Assembly (NCBI GenBank): GCA_036852015.1
Contig: JAANDG010000214.1
Coordinates: forward strand, 62,001-126,000
Direction of reading: 5' to 3'
DNA length: 64,000 bases
Origin: Pelodera strongyloides
Taxonomy: Eukaryota; Nematoda; Chromadorea; Rhabditida; Rhabditidae
Below are positions 55,901-64,000 of this stretch, one piece after another (position 1 is the stretch's first letter; every line of letters begins with the position of its first letter). The position numbers and the translations under genes were made by a program. Below the pieces are notes generated by a model. It saw only the letters and a list, made by a program, of their open reading frames with translations. It was not told the origin of the DNA and did not search any database.

Positions 55901-57436
55901 CGTGGCGTATCGTTCGGGCGGAACTGGGTTAAAGATGCTCAAGGTGCACACGGTCCCTTGTTAGTATGATGGTGTGCTTACCGCACCAACATCTTAGGGT
56001 AACTTTTGGTTTACGAGCTGAAAACTTTCTTATTTGTTCCTACGACTCGTTGATCTAATAAACATTTATTATTATTAGGACATACTCAACATGTAAACCC
56101 TTAAACATCACACAATTAAGTCTTATTTCGGAAGGAACTGCGGAACACGATTCCTACTTCGCGGTAGACCTTCGCGGTAGTAGAATTGGGTTTTATTTAG
56201 CAGGAAAAGTTGTCCGTAATTCTATTTCGCGGGAAGCTTGTGATTGAGTCTCAAAAAGACGCGGTCACCGTTTTGGAATTTATTGAACCGGATTTTTTTT
56301 TGTCATAGAAAATATGTATTATTTAGTTTTTTAATACCAAAAAATAAGATATTTTGTTTAATACTCAGTTTTCTTCCTTTCTTCCAATTTATAAGTTCTT
56401 AAAAATTGAAATAAGCTCTTAAAAAAAATTAAAATTGAAAGCGTTCATCTTGTGGGATTACCGTAGATCGTGCGGGAGAGATTCCCTGCCATGGAGAATA
56501 CGGGTTTGAGGGGCCAGGGAGGGAGCCCTCGTCGGTTCATTCTCAGCATGCTCATATGAAAAAATTATGCGAAACAATTGCGCTGGGTTACGGTTCGTAT
56601 TGCATCAAGATCTCTATTTTTCGTCATCGTTTTACTCGCTGATGCAGCATTTTAAGCAAAACATTTTTCCTAAACGAAAACACACAGTTTTTGACATACT
56701 TGCAAACCCCATAAGGGACAAAAGACAACGGTGACCGAAGCACCCCCTTTAATTCACATTCGAGGGAAACGCGCAATAGACGAAGAGAGTCAGGGACAGA
56801 AATCACTGACATGAGAATGGGACTAAAGGATTACATTATATTTGGATACCGGCTGCTTGTAAATACTATAAATACATTGTAGTTTTGTAAATGGGATATA
56901 ATATCGCTGTAGGTTCACTATCGGCCGCCGTCCGGGCAATGCTTTCATGTTGAAACTAATCTCTAATTTGAAGCTCTAGTGATTTCTCTCTCTCTCTTGT
57001 TGTTGGTTCATTTTTTCTGTAACTTGTTACGGCTACCGCATTTTTCTTCACTTCTTCCAGATATAAAAAAAAATGATGAAAATATCGTGACTCTTCCAGG
57101 GTGGGTGAGCTCGCCGAAAGCTTGACTGGAAAGAAAACAGATGAGTTATCTGCCGATCCATCCGCTGACCGGCTATATCCATGGTGAATGAATTTTATCA
57201 AAATATGGAAACGTTAATTTTGTTTGATGCCTCTGCGATCTCGTGGATGTTTGCTCTCCTGTAGTTTACTTTTAAAATATGTTTCAGGACGATCCGACCA
57301 ATATTTCGGTTTGTAGCCTTGCTCGCGAAGAGGCTGATATTTACCACTAGCCACGCATTCGTGTTTTTGCTGCATACGGTTGTACCTATTATTGGTTTGG
57401 TTCTTCTGGTCGGCAAGCTGGAGCCGCCGGGGCAAG
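41202..57436 (+). CDS. ABCA-subfamily transporter, gene B (5' part; continues beyond the window)
   Basis: This is the tandem paralogue of gene A. Exons: 41202-41279, 41411-41476, 41541-41558 (micro-exon, tentative), 42179-42291, 42531-42584, 42626-42719, 42769-42843, 42967-43037, 43173-43305, 44640-44711, 45468-45569, 46021-46107, 46841-46966, 47141-47252, 49429-49575, 49801-49967, 50539-50655, 51043-51102, 51231-51424, 51553-51625, 51732-51803, 52352-52440, 54312-54428, 54665-54743, 55055-55108, 55190-55258, 55364-55443, 57100-57183, 57288-57436. The start ATG at 41202 gives MVPAKVFLSQFKLLVWKNWI. The rest of TMD2 and NBD2 must lie beyond 64000. No in-frame stop or phase break was found, so it is probably functional. 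Confidence 0.86.
43038..43172 (+). other. GC-AG intron of gene B
   Basis: The donor is CAG|GCAAGC and the acceptor TTATAG; phase 2 joins to YFGGIYFE. It is positionally equivalent to the GC-AG intron of gene A at 4038-4279. Confidence 0.75.
43868..44376. mobile_element. Palindromic MITE, family AGGGAGAGGCCC-like
   Basis: A palindrome of about 510 bp with TTAA at the left (43864-43867) and a mutated TTAT at the right. The arms contain AAGTTGTCCTTAATTTACTT and its complement, and the TGTCCGGAATTT block seen at 8630 and 57574. It lies in a gene B intron. Confidence 0.78.
44795..45035. repeat. Degenerate minisatellite of CCTGGGCAACCATGGAATAC units
   Basis: About ten imperfect copies of a roughly 20-bp unit with the cores GGGCAACC and CATGGAATA occur in the gene B intron after the SISFFF exon. 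Copies grow more regular towards 45000. Any apparent frames across it are repeat translations. Confidence 0.75.
45036..45467. other. Gene B intron remainder
   Basis: Frames on both strands of this stretch lack family features and show no exon-like match to gene A. I see nothing I can name. Confidence 0.3.
46423..46815. mobile_element. TTAA-flanked MITE, family AGGGACAGGCCC
   Basis: 393 bp with TTAA at 46419-46422 and 46816-46819. It ends 25 bp before the gene B exon 46841-46966. It is more diverged than the copies at 17.5 and 35.1 kb. Confidence 0.8.
47258..47422. repeat. TTATTAATTA microsatellite
   Basis: About sixteen near-perfect copies of a 10-bp TTATTATTAA unit start a few bases after the donor of exon 47141-47252. 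A related, less regular AT tract lies at 49153-49425 on the other side of the large insertion. Confidence 0.9.
47429..47668 (+). mobile_element. tRNA-derived SINE
   Basis: The head GCCGCTGGTGTAGTGGCTAG contains an A box (TGGTGTAGTGGCTAG). GGTCAATTCCC at 47476-47486 is a B box at the correct spacing for a Pol III promoter. About 170 bp of unrelated body follows. It lies between the microsatellite and the TTAA of the next element. It could be a recent tRNA pseudogene, but the long body favours a SINE. Confidence 0.6.
47673..49148. mobile_element. TTAA-flanked element with 31-bp TIRs enclosing a LINE fragment
   Basis: Perfect terminal inverted repeats AGGAGGAGGCTCACGAG... and ...CTCGTGAGCCTCCTCCT are flanked by TTAA (47669-47672, 49149-49152). 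They match the short MITEs at 33175 and 33713. The 1.48-kb length is explained by a reverse-transcriptase fragment inside (47906-49117), inserted next to the right terminus. Confidence 0.8.
47906..49117 (+). pseudogene. RTE-like LINE reverse transcriptase, 5'-truncated and frameshifted
   Basis: Motif A FVDFKKAFDSVEKQAV, motif B GVKQGDVISPTLF and motif C LLFADDVVLIA are present, followed by the thumb and C-terminal region (LPAMTYASETWCTTKKDEE, RWAGHVIRRNDNRW, GRPPTRWAD). The endonuclease and fingers are missing, as expected for 5' truncation by target-primed reverse transcription. The frame changes between 48589 and 48631. The 3' end has short repeats (TCAAGGTATTCAAGGTAAGG), as RTE elements often have. 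Confidence 0.8.
49153..49425. repeat. AT-rich tract of TTATTA units
   Basis: Irregular TTATTATTAA and TTATTTATTA units run up to 3 bp before the acceptor of exon 49429-49575. Together with 47258-47422 it suggests one ancestral microsatellite split by the SINE and the TIR element. Confidence 0.8.
50539..54428 (+). CDS. Gene B, nucleotide-binding domain 1
   Basis: Walker A GHNGAGKST and the Q-loop YCPQHNVLYDNMTVWEHL lie in 51231-51424. The signature LSGGQKRKLSLGMALVGNPR lies in 51732-51803, and Walker B VVLLDEPTAGMDVEARDFVT in 52352-52440. The H-loop ITTHYLDEAEELGDWIYIMF lies in 54312-54428. Motif-level identity with gene A is near complete, much higher than in the extracellular domain. Introns are unrelated in sequence between the paralogues. 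Confidence 0.9.
50849..50970 (-). repeat. 3' fragment of the ORF1-like element family
   Basis: GATACCCTAAGACGAAC, AGGGACCAAACTA and ATAATAGTTTATT match 39785-39905 in the same order and orientation. This is a truncated dispersed copy in a gene B intron. Confidence 0.6.
51900..52100. repeat. Fragment related to the 31126 insert
   Basis: CCAGACGGCGAATGCCGCC at about 51912 resembles CCAGCCGGCTCACGCCGCC at 31126. Both contain a small inverted GGCG/CGCC hairpin. It is probably the same minor dispersed family. The remainder of the intron up to 52351 shows nothing else I recognise. Confidence 0.3.
53292..53375 (-). repeat. tRNA-like segment (SINE head or tRNA pseudogene)
   Basis: On the minus strand TAGCTCAACAGGTAGAA (A box) and GGGTTTGAGTCCC (B box) are separated by about 38 nt, close to real tRNA spacing, with a plausible anticodon arm. 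The acceptor ends do not pair well. The following about 500 bp (53400-53850) may be the rest of an intron-borne repeat; no coding exon is evident in it. Confidence 0.5.
54665..57436 (+). CDS. Gene B, post-NBD1 segment and first TMD2 helix
   Basis: Exons 54665-54743, 55055-55108, 55190-55258, 55364-55443 and 57100-57183 mirror gene A in length and phase, including FGIERNSLESVFFR and VGELAESLTGKK. The exon 57288-57436 encodes RPIFRFVALLAKRLIF and the opening TMD2 helix. It ends in phase 1 with a GTAAG donor at 57437. Continuation beyond the Bel/Pao insertion is expected but not visible. Confidence 0.83.
55444..57099. other. Gene B intron between FGIERNSLESVFFR and VGELAESL exons
   Basis: Besides the tandem duplication at 55581-56010, no gene or named repeat is recognised in this 1.66-kb intron. 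A (CT)n-like run lies at 56983-56998. Confidence 0.4.
55581..56010. repeat. Direct tandem duplication of a 215-bp unit
   Basis: Two head-to-tail copies (55581-55795, 55796-56010) begin AGTTTCCTAGCGGAGAGACT. They differ at one clear position (GGGCC against GGGCG) and at the last few bases. The unit has no ORF. The duplication is recent or kept homogeneous. Confidence 0.9.
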
Positions 57437-57523
57437 GTAAGAGATGCTTAAAAAGGAACTGTGGTTGGAACGTAACAAGTTTTGGCAAAACGACAAAATA
57501 ATGAGTGTACGTAGCAGCATTAA

Positions 57524-57596
57524 AGGGAGAGGCCCACGAGAACAAAGTTTTCCTCAGTTTATTTGTACAGAATGTCCGGAATTTCAGAACTATTAC
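57524..57596. mobile_element. Left part of an interrupted AGGGAGAGGCCC-like MITE
   Basis: TTAA (57520-57523) and AGGGAGAGGCCCACGAG start a MITE. It follows the other copies up to GTCCGGAATTTCAGAA and then stops at the LTR start at 57597. The right half presumably lies beyond the Bel/Pao element. Confidence 0.7.
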
Positions 57597-57887
57597 TGTT
57601 ATTGAGTAAAAATATATATTTATTAAGAATAAGAATAAGAACAAATAAAAGCCCCAAAGAATGTAACGTTTCCTCTTGTTTATATGTGTTTGTCTATGTC
57701 AAATTAAATATCTTTCTCACATTAAAAATATATTAAAGAAGGCTAGAAACTCCTGAAAAAGTTGTAATTATTTGATATTACATTTATATCCAATATTAAA
57801 TTTCTCACGCTTAATGTCATAAAAATCATGCAAAGACAAAGAAAAGAAATTAGAATAATAAATTAAAGTAAGTCCAGTTGGACTACA
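57597..57887 (-). repeat. Putative 3' LTR of the minus-strand Bel/Pao element
   Basis: The left edge is the point where the MITE is interrupted (TGTTATTG). The right edge is chosen at ...GACTACA, giving a TG...CA unit of 291 bp on either strand. On the minus strand GC-rich purines precede TGTAGTCC. The second LTR is outside the window, so the boundaries are inferred. Confidence 0.5.
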
Positions 57888-57951
57888 CTCCGGGGCGGGC
57901 AAGATATAAATATGTTATACATCAACTTAAGAGTTTTAATTAATTCATTCA

Positions 57952-58821
57952 CTAGTTTATTTTCTTGACTAGGGTGAATTGTTTGAGAGAATGATAAAGT
58001 GGTAAGCTAAATAACACTACAATAAATATAATAAATATTACATAGTAATTAACAATACTATTAAATATTTCGGTCGCTCTAGAGACAATCGCTTCTAAAC
58101 TGGGTGAGGAGAACTCGGGAATGAAACTATGTGCGCCTGCTCTTTTGTAATTGAAGTCGATGTTGTTTTCTCCAGCCTTGAGGGTACCAGTAATCATAAC
58201 CTCTTTCAGTTGTCCGTTCTGGTTGTACGTGCATTTTTCGTTAATGGAGGGCTCATCGAAGTGGAACTTGTGTGTTGTCGTCGTCCTGTTCGTTTCGCAT
58301 TCCACAATTCTTGTTGTCTTCGTGCATCGCAATTGTATCCGCACATTCCTTGTTGATTCACATGTGATTGCGATGTCGGCTCCGGCGGCGCAGCTGTAGC
58401 ATCCAATAAGTGGTCCGATGGTAATGTTTGTGTTCACTTGGTGGGCGATGCTGATAACCATTGAGTTGAAGAAAAGACGTAATTCGGCAGAGCTGTCGAT
58501 ATTGGTGATCGCTGTGATTGTCCCATTGGAATTTCTGATGATGTAAGCGTCCTGTTTGATGGGTAGGGTTCCTTTTCCGTAGAAATTTTTAATATCTCCC
58601 GTGGTGCAGTGGCATGATGCTGAATAATCGTCTAAGCGGCATTTGCAGACGTCGGCAGAGTAGGAACAGTTCATGGAGTGGGCTTCTTCCAAGCTTGAGC
58701 ATTGTAGTTGTCCTACGAATCCTGGTAGTGGTTGGTTGGTCGGGGAGGCGGTAGTCTGAGTTGTTTTACCATGTTCGTCTTCCACGTAGGTTTGTTGTAG
58801 AGCCGGTATATTTGGGATGGA
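57952..58821 (-). pseudogene. Envelope region, Gc-like C-terminal part with TM anchor
   Basis: About 290 codons continue the Gc-like ectodomain, with Cys-rich segments (CKCRLDDYSASCHC, IGCYSCAAGADIAITC) and N-glycosylation motifs. A C-terminal hydrophobic anchor (YYVIFIIFIVVLFSLPL) and short tail follow. Pattern and cysteine spacing resemble the phlebovirus G2 (Gc) family that nematode Bel/Pao elements carry. It is separated from the preceding part by an in-frame TAA at 58822-58824. The family call rests on motif reading only. Confidence 0.65.
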
Positions 58822-59889
58822 TTACGAGATAAGTTGGAGTGTGATATTGAGTTCCGGGATGTTATGAGTTATACCAGGTGGTAATTTGATGGTGAAGTAC
58901 TGCTCGGAATGGGAAGAGGTGAAGTTGATTGCAACTGTAATGGTAGTTTTCCATGTAGAACATCGGAAGACAGAGTAGACGGTCGGCTCCAAGGGTACGG
59001 CGTAGTGTCTGTAGAAGACGCAGCTGGAGGAACATAGGATACATCCACCACAAGTTAAACATCCGCAAGATGGATGGCAGAATGAGTAACCGGGGCTACG
59101 TACCGCTGAGGAGCTGAATTCCTTCACTGTCGTGCTTGTATTCATCGTTTCACAGAAGTCATCCTTGCAGCTTCCAGCGTGTGCACATCGGTGAGAAGAG
59201 TCGACTTCGAAGCTGTGTGATCGAGTGAAATACATAATCTCTTTACTGCAGGATTGTTGTATTGACTGGATGTTGAATTCGAACTGTCCGAGGTTCTGGT
59301 TGGGGTCGCCTAGTTGCAGACACGAAGAATCCTTGGCCGGGAGGGAGACGGAAGCGGTGCCTCGAAGAGTGCATTGAGGTTGAGCGTTGTCGTCCGAGGC
59401 GAGGCATTGTACTGTGGATCCGGTAATAACGGAGTTTATGGCACAGTCGCCGAGCGTGTAGTGTGGAGTCGTAACGAGTAGGAGTATAATTGTTGCTAGT
59501 GGTTTCCATGTTCGAGGTGGGCTGGGTGATCGGTTGAGGCATGTTTGGCTGGCGTAGTGGAGAAGCTTGAGGAAGAGTCGGATCGGCAGGAGAGAGATGA
59601 TGAGTAAATAGTGTAGTGTTCTTGTGCAGCAGGTGATGAGTACCGTTACTGAACAGCCAATAGTTATGATAATGGTTGCGAGTAGAAGATCCAGTTTTGT
59701 CCAGCAGTCGAAGTAGGTGAAACACCATTGACAATTGGAACATCGTGGAGGCTGACATTGTATTGTGTGTTCATCAAAGTGGGCTCCGAGTTTGAAGACG
59801 GTGACGGTGACGATGTGTTGATCCATGGGAGAGAAGAGATGTGTTGGTATCGGAACGGTCGAAGAAGCGTATCCAACAGAGGACATCAC
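58822..59889 (-). pseudogene. Envelope region, Gn-like C-terminus and start of the Gc-like domain
   Basis: In order: a Cys pair block (CSNCQWCFTYFDC), two strongly hydrophobic segments (LLLATIIITIGCSVTVLITC and LLIISLLPIRLFL), a short basic stretch, and a signal-like helix (PLATIILLLVTTPHYTLG). DCAINSVITGSTVQCL then begins the Gc-like ectodomain, followed by a very Cys-rich segment (PSCGCLTCGGCILC) where the fusion loop would be expected. This layout is that of a bunyaviral-type glycoprotein precursor. Its frame is shifted relative to the upstream pol-env frame (break at about 59886), and it ends at an in-frame stop. Confidence 0.65.
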
Positions 59890-61517
59890 GCAGTTATCGT
59901 GGGTAGTGCAGACTTGGATGGTTGAAATTGCTTCAGAGCAAGTTGTGTGGATTTGGAGGTGTTCATTACAAATGATATTGCATCATGTTGGTCGGCATCG
60001 GGAAGGTTGGTGAAGTAGGTGAATTGATATTGACCCCAGGCAAAGATAGGGATCTCAGGAAGGGAATCGTCGCCTGTTTGTAGTAGTGCTTGAGGAGATT
60101 CGAAGAAGCAGAAGTAGGTTGCATTCGGTGAGCAGGGATGGTTCGTGCAAAATTGTTCGGTTCCGCGGGTAATGTTTGAAGTTACGGTCTGGAGGCGGAT
60201 AATGTTGGTCGTCAGTTCGTCGATGCACAGTGCGTCGTCAGCTGCAGAAACTTCGGCGAATCGCATTTTCAGAGACTCAGCGGGATGAAGTGTCTTGTCG
60301 AAGAGCTCAATTGTTGTGAATGTTCCAGTACGTACTGCAGGGCATTTCGTCGTATTTTGAAGAGAGCAGATTTGTGTGGGCAATAGTGTTTGAAGTAGAT
60401 GGTGGATAATGCTGTTGCTTGATGACGAGCGGTGTATTCCATTGTAGTGAAGACATCCATTTGCCCAAGGGGGACAGGAACAGTCGTCCCATTTTGATGA
60501 GCATATGTGGCGGTTGTTGATCGTCGGTTTTGAAATCGATGGTGATTTTTCTCCGAATGTGCATTGGAAGTGTAGCCTGCAGGTTAATTTTTCTTGATTG
60601 CTTCCAAAGACAATGCCTGAGTCTGAGCATGGAGTAAACCAGTGAATTCTGTCAGTATCTCCGCAGGTCGGTATCGTTTCCATTTTTGTCTGGGGAAGTA
60701 GTTGTGGAAGTGTTGTCGTTGTTGTGGTGAGATAGGTTGTTGTCGGTGTTGTCACGGGAACGTGTGTTAGGATGGTACACGAGGTCGATGTGGTGAGTGT
60801 CAGCAGTAGAGTAACAACTGTGAGTAAGGATCGTGTGTGTGAGCGGAGTTTCATGGGATGAGTTGATCCAATTGCCGGTTGTGGGGTTTTGTCTGGGGTG
60901 TTTGTTGTTCTGGATGTACTGGTTCGCGGAACATTGTCGATTTCGGATTGAATTTCCAAGGGTATCAGCTCGTTGAATGGGCGTAGAAGTTGTTTGTTGT
61001 TGATAGATACCAGAGCAGTGCCTGTAGATGGTACCTCGAGGATACGTCCCAGTGGCCACGTGTAGCGATTCGAATCGCTGGAGTCACGGACGATGACGAT
61101 TTCTCCGATGTGAGGAGAGCGGTGTTTGTCTCCAGGAGAATGATGGTGTTGCGTACACCAGCGATTTTGAAGGGTGGGGAGGTATTCTTGCTGGAACCTC
61201 ATCCAGAAATCGTCGAGAATCAGCTGTGCAGAGTTTAGAGAATCGCGTAGTTGGACAGCCGTTGTTGAAGCCGGTGAAGTCGTCATTGTTGAGAGTGGGA
61301 AGGGCGGACTGTTCGTGTGTGTAGAGAACATCAGGTCGATTGGACGTAACGGGCGTGCTTCTGCTTCTCTATCTGACATATAAGTTAGTGGTCGTTCGTT
61401 TAGTATGCGCGTAGCTTCCAGTAGGACGGTTCTGAAGCTCTCAATGTCGAGTGTACGATTCTTCATGCAGTTTCGTAGAGACGTCTTCAATATTCCGATG
61501 AGACGTTCATAAATACC
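59886..61517 (-). pseudogene. Integrase C-terminal domain fused in frame to an envelope N-terminal region
   Basis: Starting just after an in-frame TGA (61518-61520), the frame encodes the end of the integrase core (YERLIGI, LNERPLTYM) and the Bel/Pao C-terminal DUF5641-like block (RFQQEYLPTLQNR, GEIVIVRDSSDSNRYTWPLG). A Thr-rich linker with a signal-like hydrophobic helix (LLTVVTLLLTLTTSTSC) follows, then a Cys-rich Gn-like ectodomain. Thus env is expressed, or was, as the 3' part of one polyprotein. The frame ends at 59886, where the hydrophobic part continues in another frame. Confidence 0.7.
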
Positions 61518-62453
61518 TCATTTCCATGGGGCGTGTGGTGTGGTAAAGCGGAAAGAGCATGTTCGTTGAGTGGAGAATCGATGAAGAGCGTGTTGGCCAT
61601 CTGGTGAGAGAAGATTGGCGGCAGCGACGAAGGAGCGTTGATTGTCGCAAATGATTGTTCGTGGATAACCGTGTAGTGCGGAGAGACGTCGGAGGAATAG
61701 TAGGAAGTGATCGGTGTCGAGAGACCGTACAATATCGCAAAAGGTATAGCGAGAAGCCAGGCAGGTGGCGAGTGCGATCCAGACTTTTTGAACTTGTCCG
61801 TCCACTAGAGTCATAATTGGACCGGCGTAGTCGATACCAGTACTTTCGAAGATGTAGATAGGGCGGGACAAGCGTGTCGATGGAAGAGGAGCGAATTCGG
61901 GTAGTTGGAATTTGTGTTGACGAATTCGTTTGCATTCGTGACATCCGTTGAGAGTTTGTTTGATGATACCTCGGGCTCGTGGTGTGAAGAACTTCTGACG
62001 TAACTCGGCCAGGATGTGTGTTACTCCGCAATGAAATCCTTTTTTGTGGATGTGTAGGATTCTCAGACGTGTTGATGGATGGTTCGGCGGTAGCCATATC
62101 GGATCTCCGGTCACAACTGTTGTTCGAACATGACAGTGCCATAGATTGATGGGTTGGTTTGTCGAACGATACAAGTTGTACCTGGCTATGTCTTGTGTTG
62201 TCGGAGGTTCTTCTTGATGTGCGATCTGGCAAATGTATAGTTGTGTGAACTCTTGAATTTGAGCGGGAAATCCAATTGTGGTGGATGTCGGGATACTGAA
62301 GTGTGTCTTTGGAAGGCATCCCTTGCTTATGCGTTGTGAAGAGTAGTATGTAGACGACGACGTTGAGAAGAGTTGAGAATGTGTTGTAGTTTGATATTGG
62401 AATCATTGGAGTAGGGTCTGCATAGTCTGTCTCGTATTCCTTGGCAATGGCTG
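61518..62453 (-). pseudogene. Integrase N-terminal and core region, disrupted
   Basis: The zinc-binding segment (HIHKKGFHCGVTHIL, GCHECKRIRQ), GIDYAGPIMTL (first catalytic D) and TIICDNQRSF (second D) are clear. The region around the third catalytic residue meets an in-frame TGA at 61518. Between about 62290 and 62460 the best Bel/Pao-like reading lies in another frame, so two compensating frameshifts flank that stretch. Confidence 0.72.
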
Positions 62454-64000
62454 CTAGAGTAGTGATTGTGGAGTGTTGTCAATCGGTAGGCTGGGCCATT
62501 CATTGCTGGGTAGGCGAAGGAAGGCTGGTCCGTGAAGCCATTTGTCAAGTGTAGATTGTGCGAGGAAGTCAGAGCCTTTGATTGGACGAGTAGCGATGTC
62601 AGCAGGATTTTCAGATCCTGGTGTATGTCGAAACTTGATGGATATCTTGTTGACGATCTTGTGTATCTGTTCTACCCGATTGCGGACGTAGACGGGCTGC
62701 TTGGCGGTTGCGGTGGCAGAAGATAACCAGAAGAGAGCGATGGCGGCGTCGCTCCATACGGTAATGGACTGGATCAGATTGGGAATGAGTGTCTGCAGCT
62801 TGTCGGTGAGTCGTGTGCCCATGAGGAGCGAGTTTAGTTCGAGACGTGGAATTGTTTGTTTGGTAGAGAGGGGAGCAACTCGGCTGATGGCAGCAATCAA
62901 TTGTGGTGGATCGGTAGAATTTGTGACGTATGCGACGGCGGCGCAGGCATGTTGACTGGCGTCACAAAATACATGAAGATGAAGTTTTCCACGTGATAGG
63001 CGTCGTGGGATCCACATGGTCGTCGTGGGCCAGTTTTGTAGGATGAGGAGCCACTTATCTTGGTCTTCGGAGGAAAGAGTAGTGTCGAATGTGTATCCTT
63101 TTTCACTCAGCATGTGGAGGAAGATTTTGCAGGTCGTAATTAGAGGGAGCAGGAATCCAATAGGGTCGAAGGTCGAGTTGGTGAATTGGAGCACTTTTCG
63201 TTTGGTCCATGTGGAATGGTTGGGGTCGGCGGTGGGTGTGATTCCATAGCAGTCAGTATGTTTATTCCACTTCAGACCGAGAAGTTTCCCTTCTTGGGGA
63301 GTACGGTTGTCCTCGTCTTTCTCGATGAAGTAGTTGTTCAGATTGTCGTTGTTGGAGCACCATTCGCGGACCTTCATTCCAGCTTCTGTGAAGATCTCAT
63401 TGCATTTGGCGAACTTGGCTTTCGCTTCTTCTTCAGTCTCGGCACCCAGGAATATATTATCGACGTAGATTGAACGACTGATTTCTTGGGCGGTATTCTT
63501 GTGTAATTCATCAGTGAAAAACTTTTGCAGGTGTAGTTGGATCACACAGTTGAGAAGTGATGGGGAGGCCGTGGGTCCAAAGGGCATTCGTTTGAATCTC
63601 ATGTCGACGCAGTTGAAGCGGGAGAAGGGGTATTCCATAGTTGCGGAAAGAAGGAAGCGGCACAAATCTCGGTCGGATTCTTGTAGTTCCACCATTAAGA
63701 ATGCTTTGGCAATATCGCTGCTGAGTAAGATTGTTGGGAAACGATTGTTGATGAGTAGTTCCCAAATGGAGGCGTTGAGGATTGGACCTCTATGCATTTG
63801 ATTGTTGAGACTGGGTGTGTTGCCATTGATTGCGGAAGCGTTGAAGACTGGACGAATTTTCGTGTTCAGGCTGTTGTCTCTGAGAACTGCAAAGTGGAGA
63901 AGGTAGTTCTGACGGTCGTTGTGAAGTTCTTCTGGTGGTACTTGTTCGATGACTCCGAGTTTCAGCATTTCTTTGAAGTACTCTATGTATTTCTCTTGCA
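62454..64000 (-). pseudogene. Bel/Pao reverse transcriptase and RNase H (continues past window end)
   Basis: The frame is open across the window edge. RT motifs are KIRPVFNASA, SSDIAKAFLMVEL (motif A), MPFGPTASPSLL (motif B) and SIYVDNIFLG (motif C, with the YVDN variant common in this family). RNase H follows with VFCDASQHACAAVAYV, RLELNSLLMGTRL, TVWSDAAIALFWLSS and NPADIATRPI. All catalytic residues are visible; only the stop at 62454-62456 separates it from integrase. Confidence 0.85.

Larger units (their letters stand above)
57597..64000 (-). mobile_element. Bel/Pao LTR retroelement with envelope region (partial, defective)
   Basis: On the minus strand the order is RT, RNase H, integrase, then an envelope-like region and the 3' LTR. 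The gag, protease and 5' LTR lie beyond 64000. Several stops and frameshifts interrupt pol and env, so the copy looks dead. Insertion into a MITE within the gene B intron makes it younger than that MITE. Confidence 0.85.

Noticed and set aside
61507..62406. A 299-codon minus-strand frame overlapping the integrase
   Set aside because: Only its first about 45 codons read as Bel/Pao sequence, between two frameshifts. The rest is Ser/Arg/Thr-rich out-of-frame translation of the integrase.

Overview
The window looks like intron-rich animal DNA, most likely from a nematode. Splice acceptors are mostly TTTCAG-like. The coding exons are ABCA-type lipid transporter exons. One LTR element combines a Bel/Pao polymerase with an envelope region resembling phlebovirus Gn/Gc, an association known from nematode Bel/Pao elements such as Tas and Cer7. 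The species cannot be named from the sequence alone. All family assignments were made by reading motifs; no database search was run.

The host content is two tandem, same-strand ABCA transporter paralogues. Gene A (about 1437-38787) can be followed through nearly every exon, from a starting ATG to a TAA: TMD1, NBD1, TMD2, NBD2. Gene B (from 41202) matches it exon for exon, usually with identical exon length and phase. It is followed to the first TM exon of TMD2 (57288-57436), after which a Bel/Pao element and the window edge hide the rest. Gene B has an extracellular-domain block (41541-42843) that I cannot find in gene A. A possible last exon of an unrelated upstream gene lies at 269-361. An ORF1-like gene of a retroelement lies on the minus strand between the two transporters (40005-40751).

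The introns are packed with mobile DNA. (1) A Penelope-like reverse transcriptase element (about 10871-13880) ends in a hammerhead-ribozyme-like core; two more such cores occur at 24.0 kb and 31.5 kb. (2) A gag-protease-only Bel/Pao-type element lies between long terminal repeats (about 13880-20362). (3) A Ty3/Gypsy element (26968-30905) has near-identical LTRs and a perfect 5-bp target duplication, but its pol lies in inverted orientation relative to its own gag, PBS and PPT. (4) A fragment of an RTE-like LINE lies inside a terminal-inverted-repeat element (47673-49148). (5) A Bel/Pao pol plus Gn/Gc-like env element on the minus strand (57597 to beyond 64000) is broken by stops and frameshifts.

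There are also about twenty hairpin MITEs of at least nine families. Nearly all are flanked by TTAA, some stand back to back sharing one TTAA, and several end within 30 bp of an exon. One seems to supply a splice acceptor. Nested insertions give a relative order of events.
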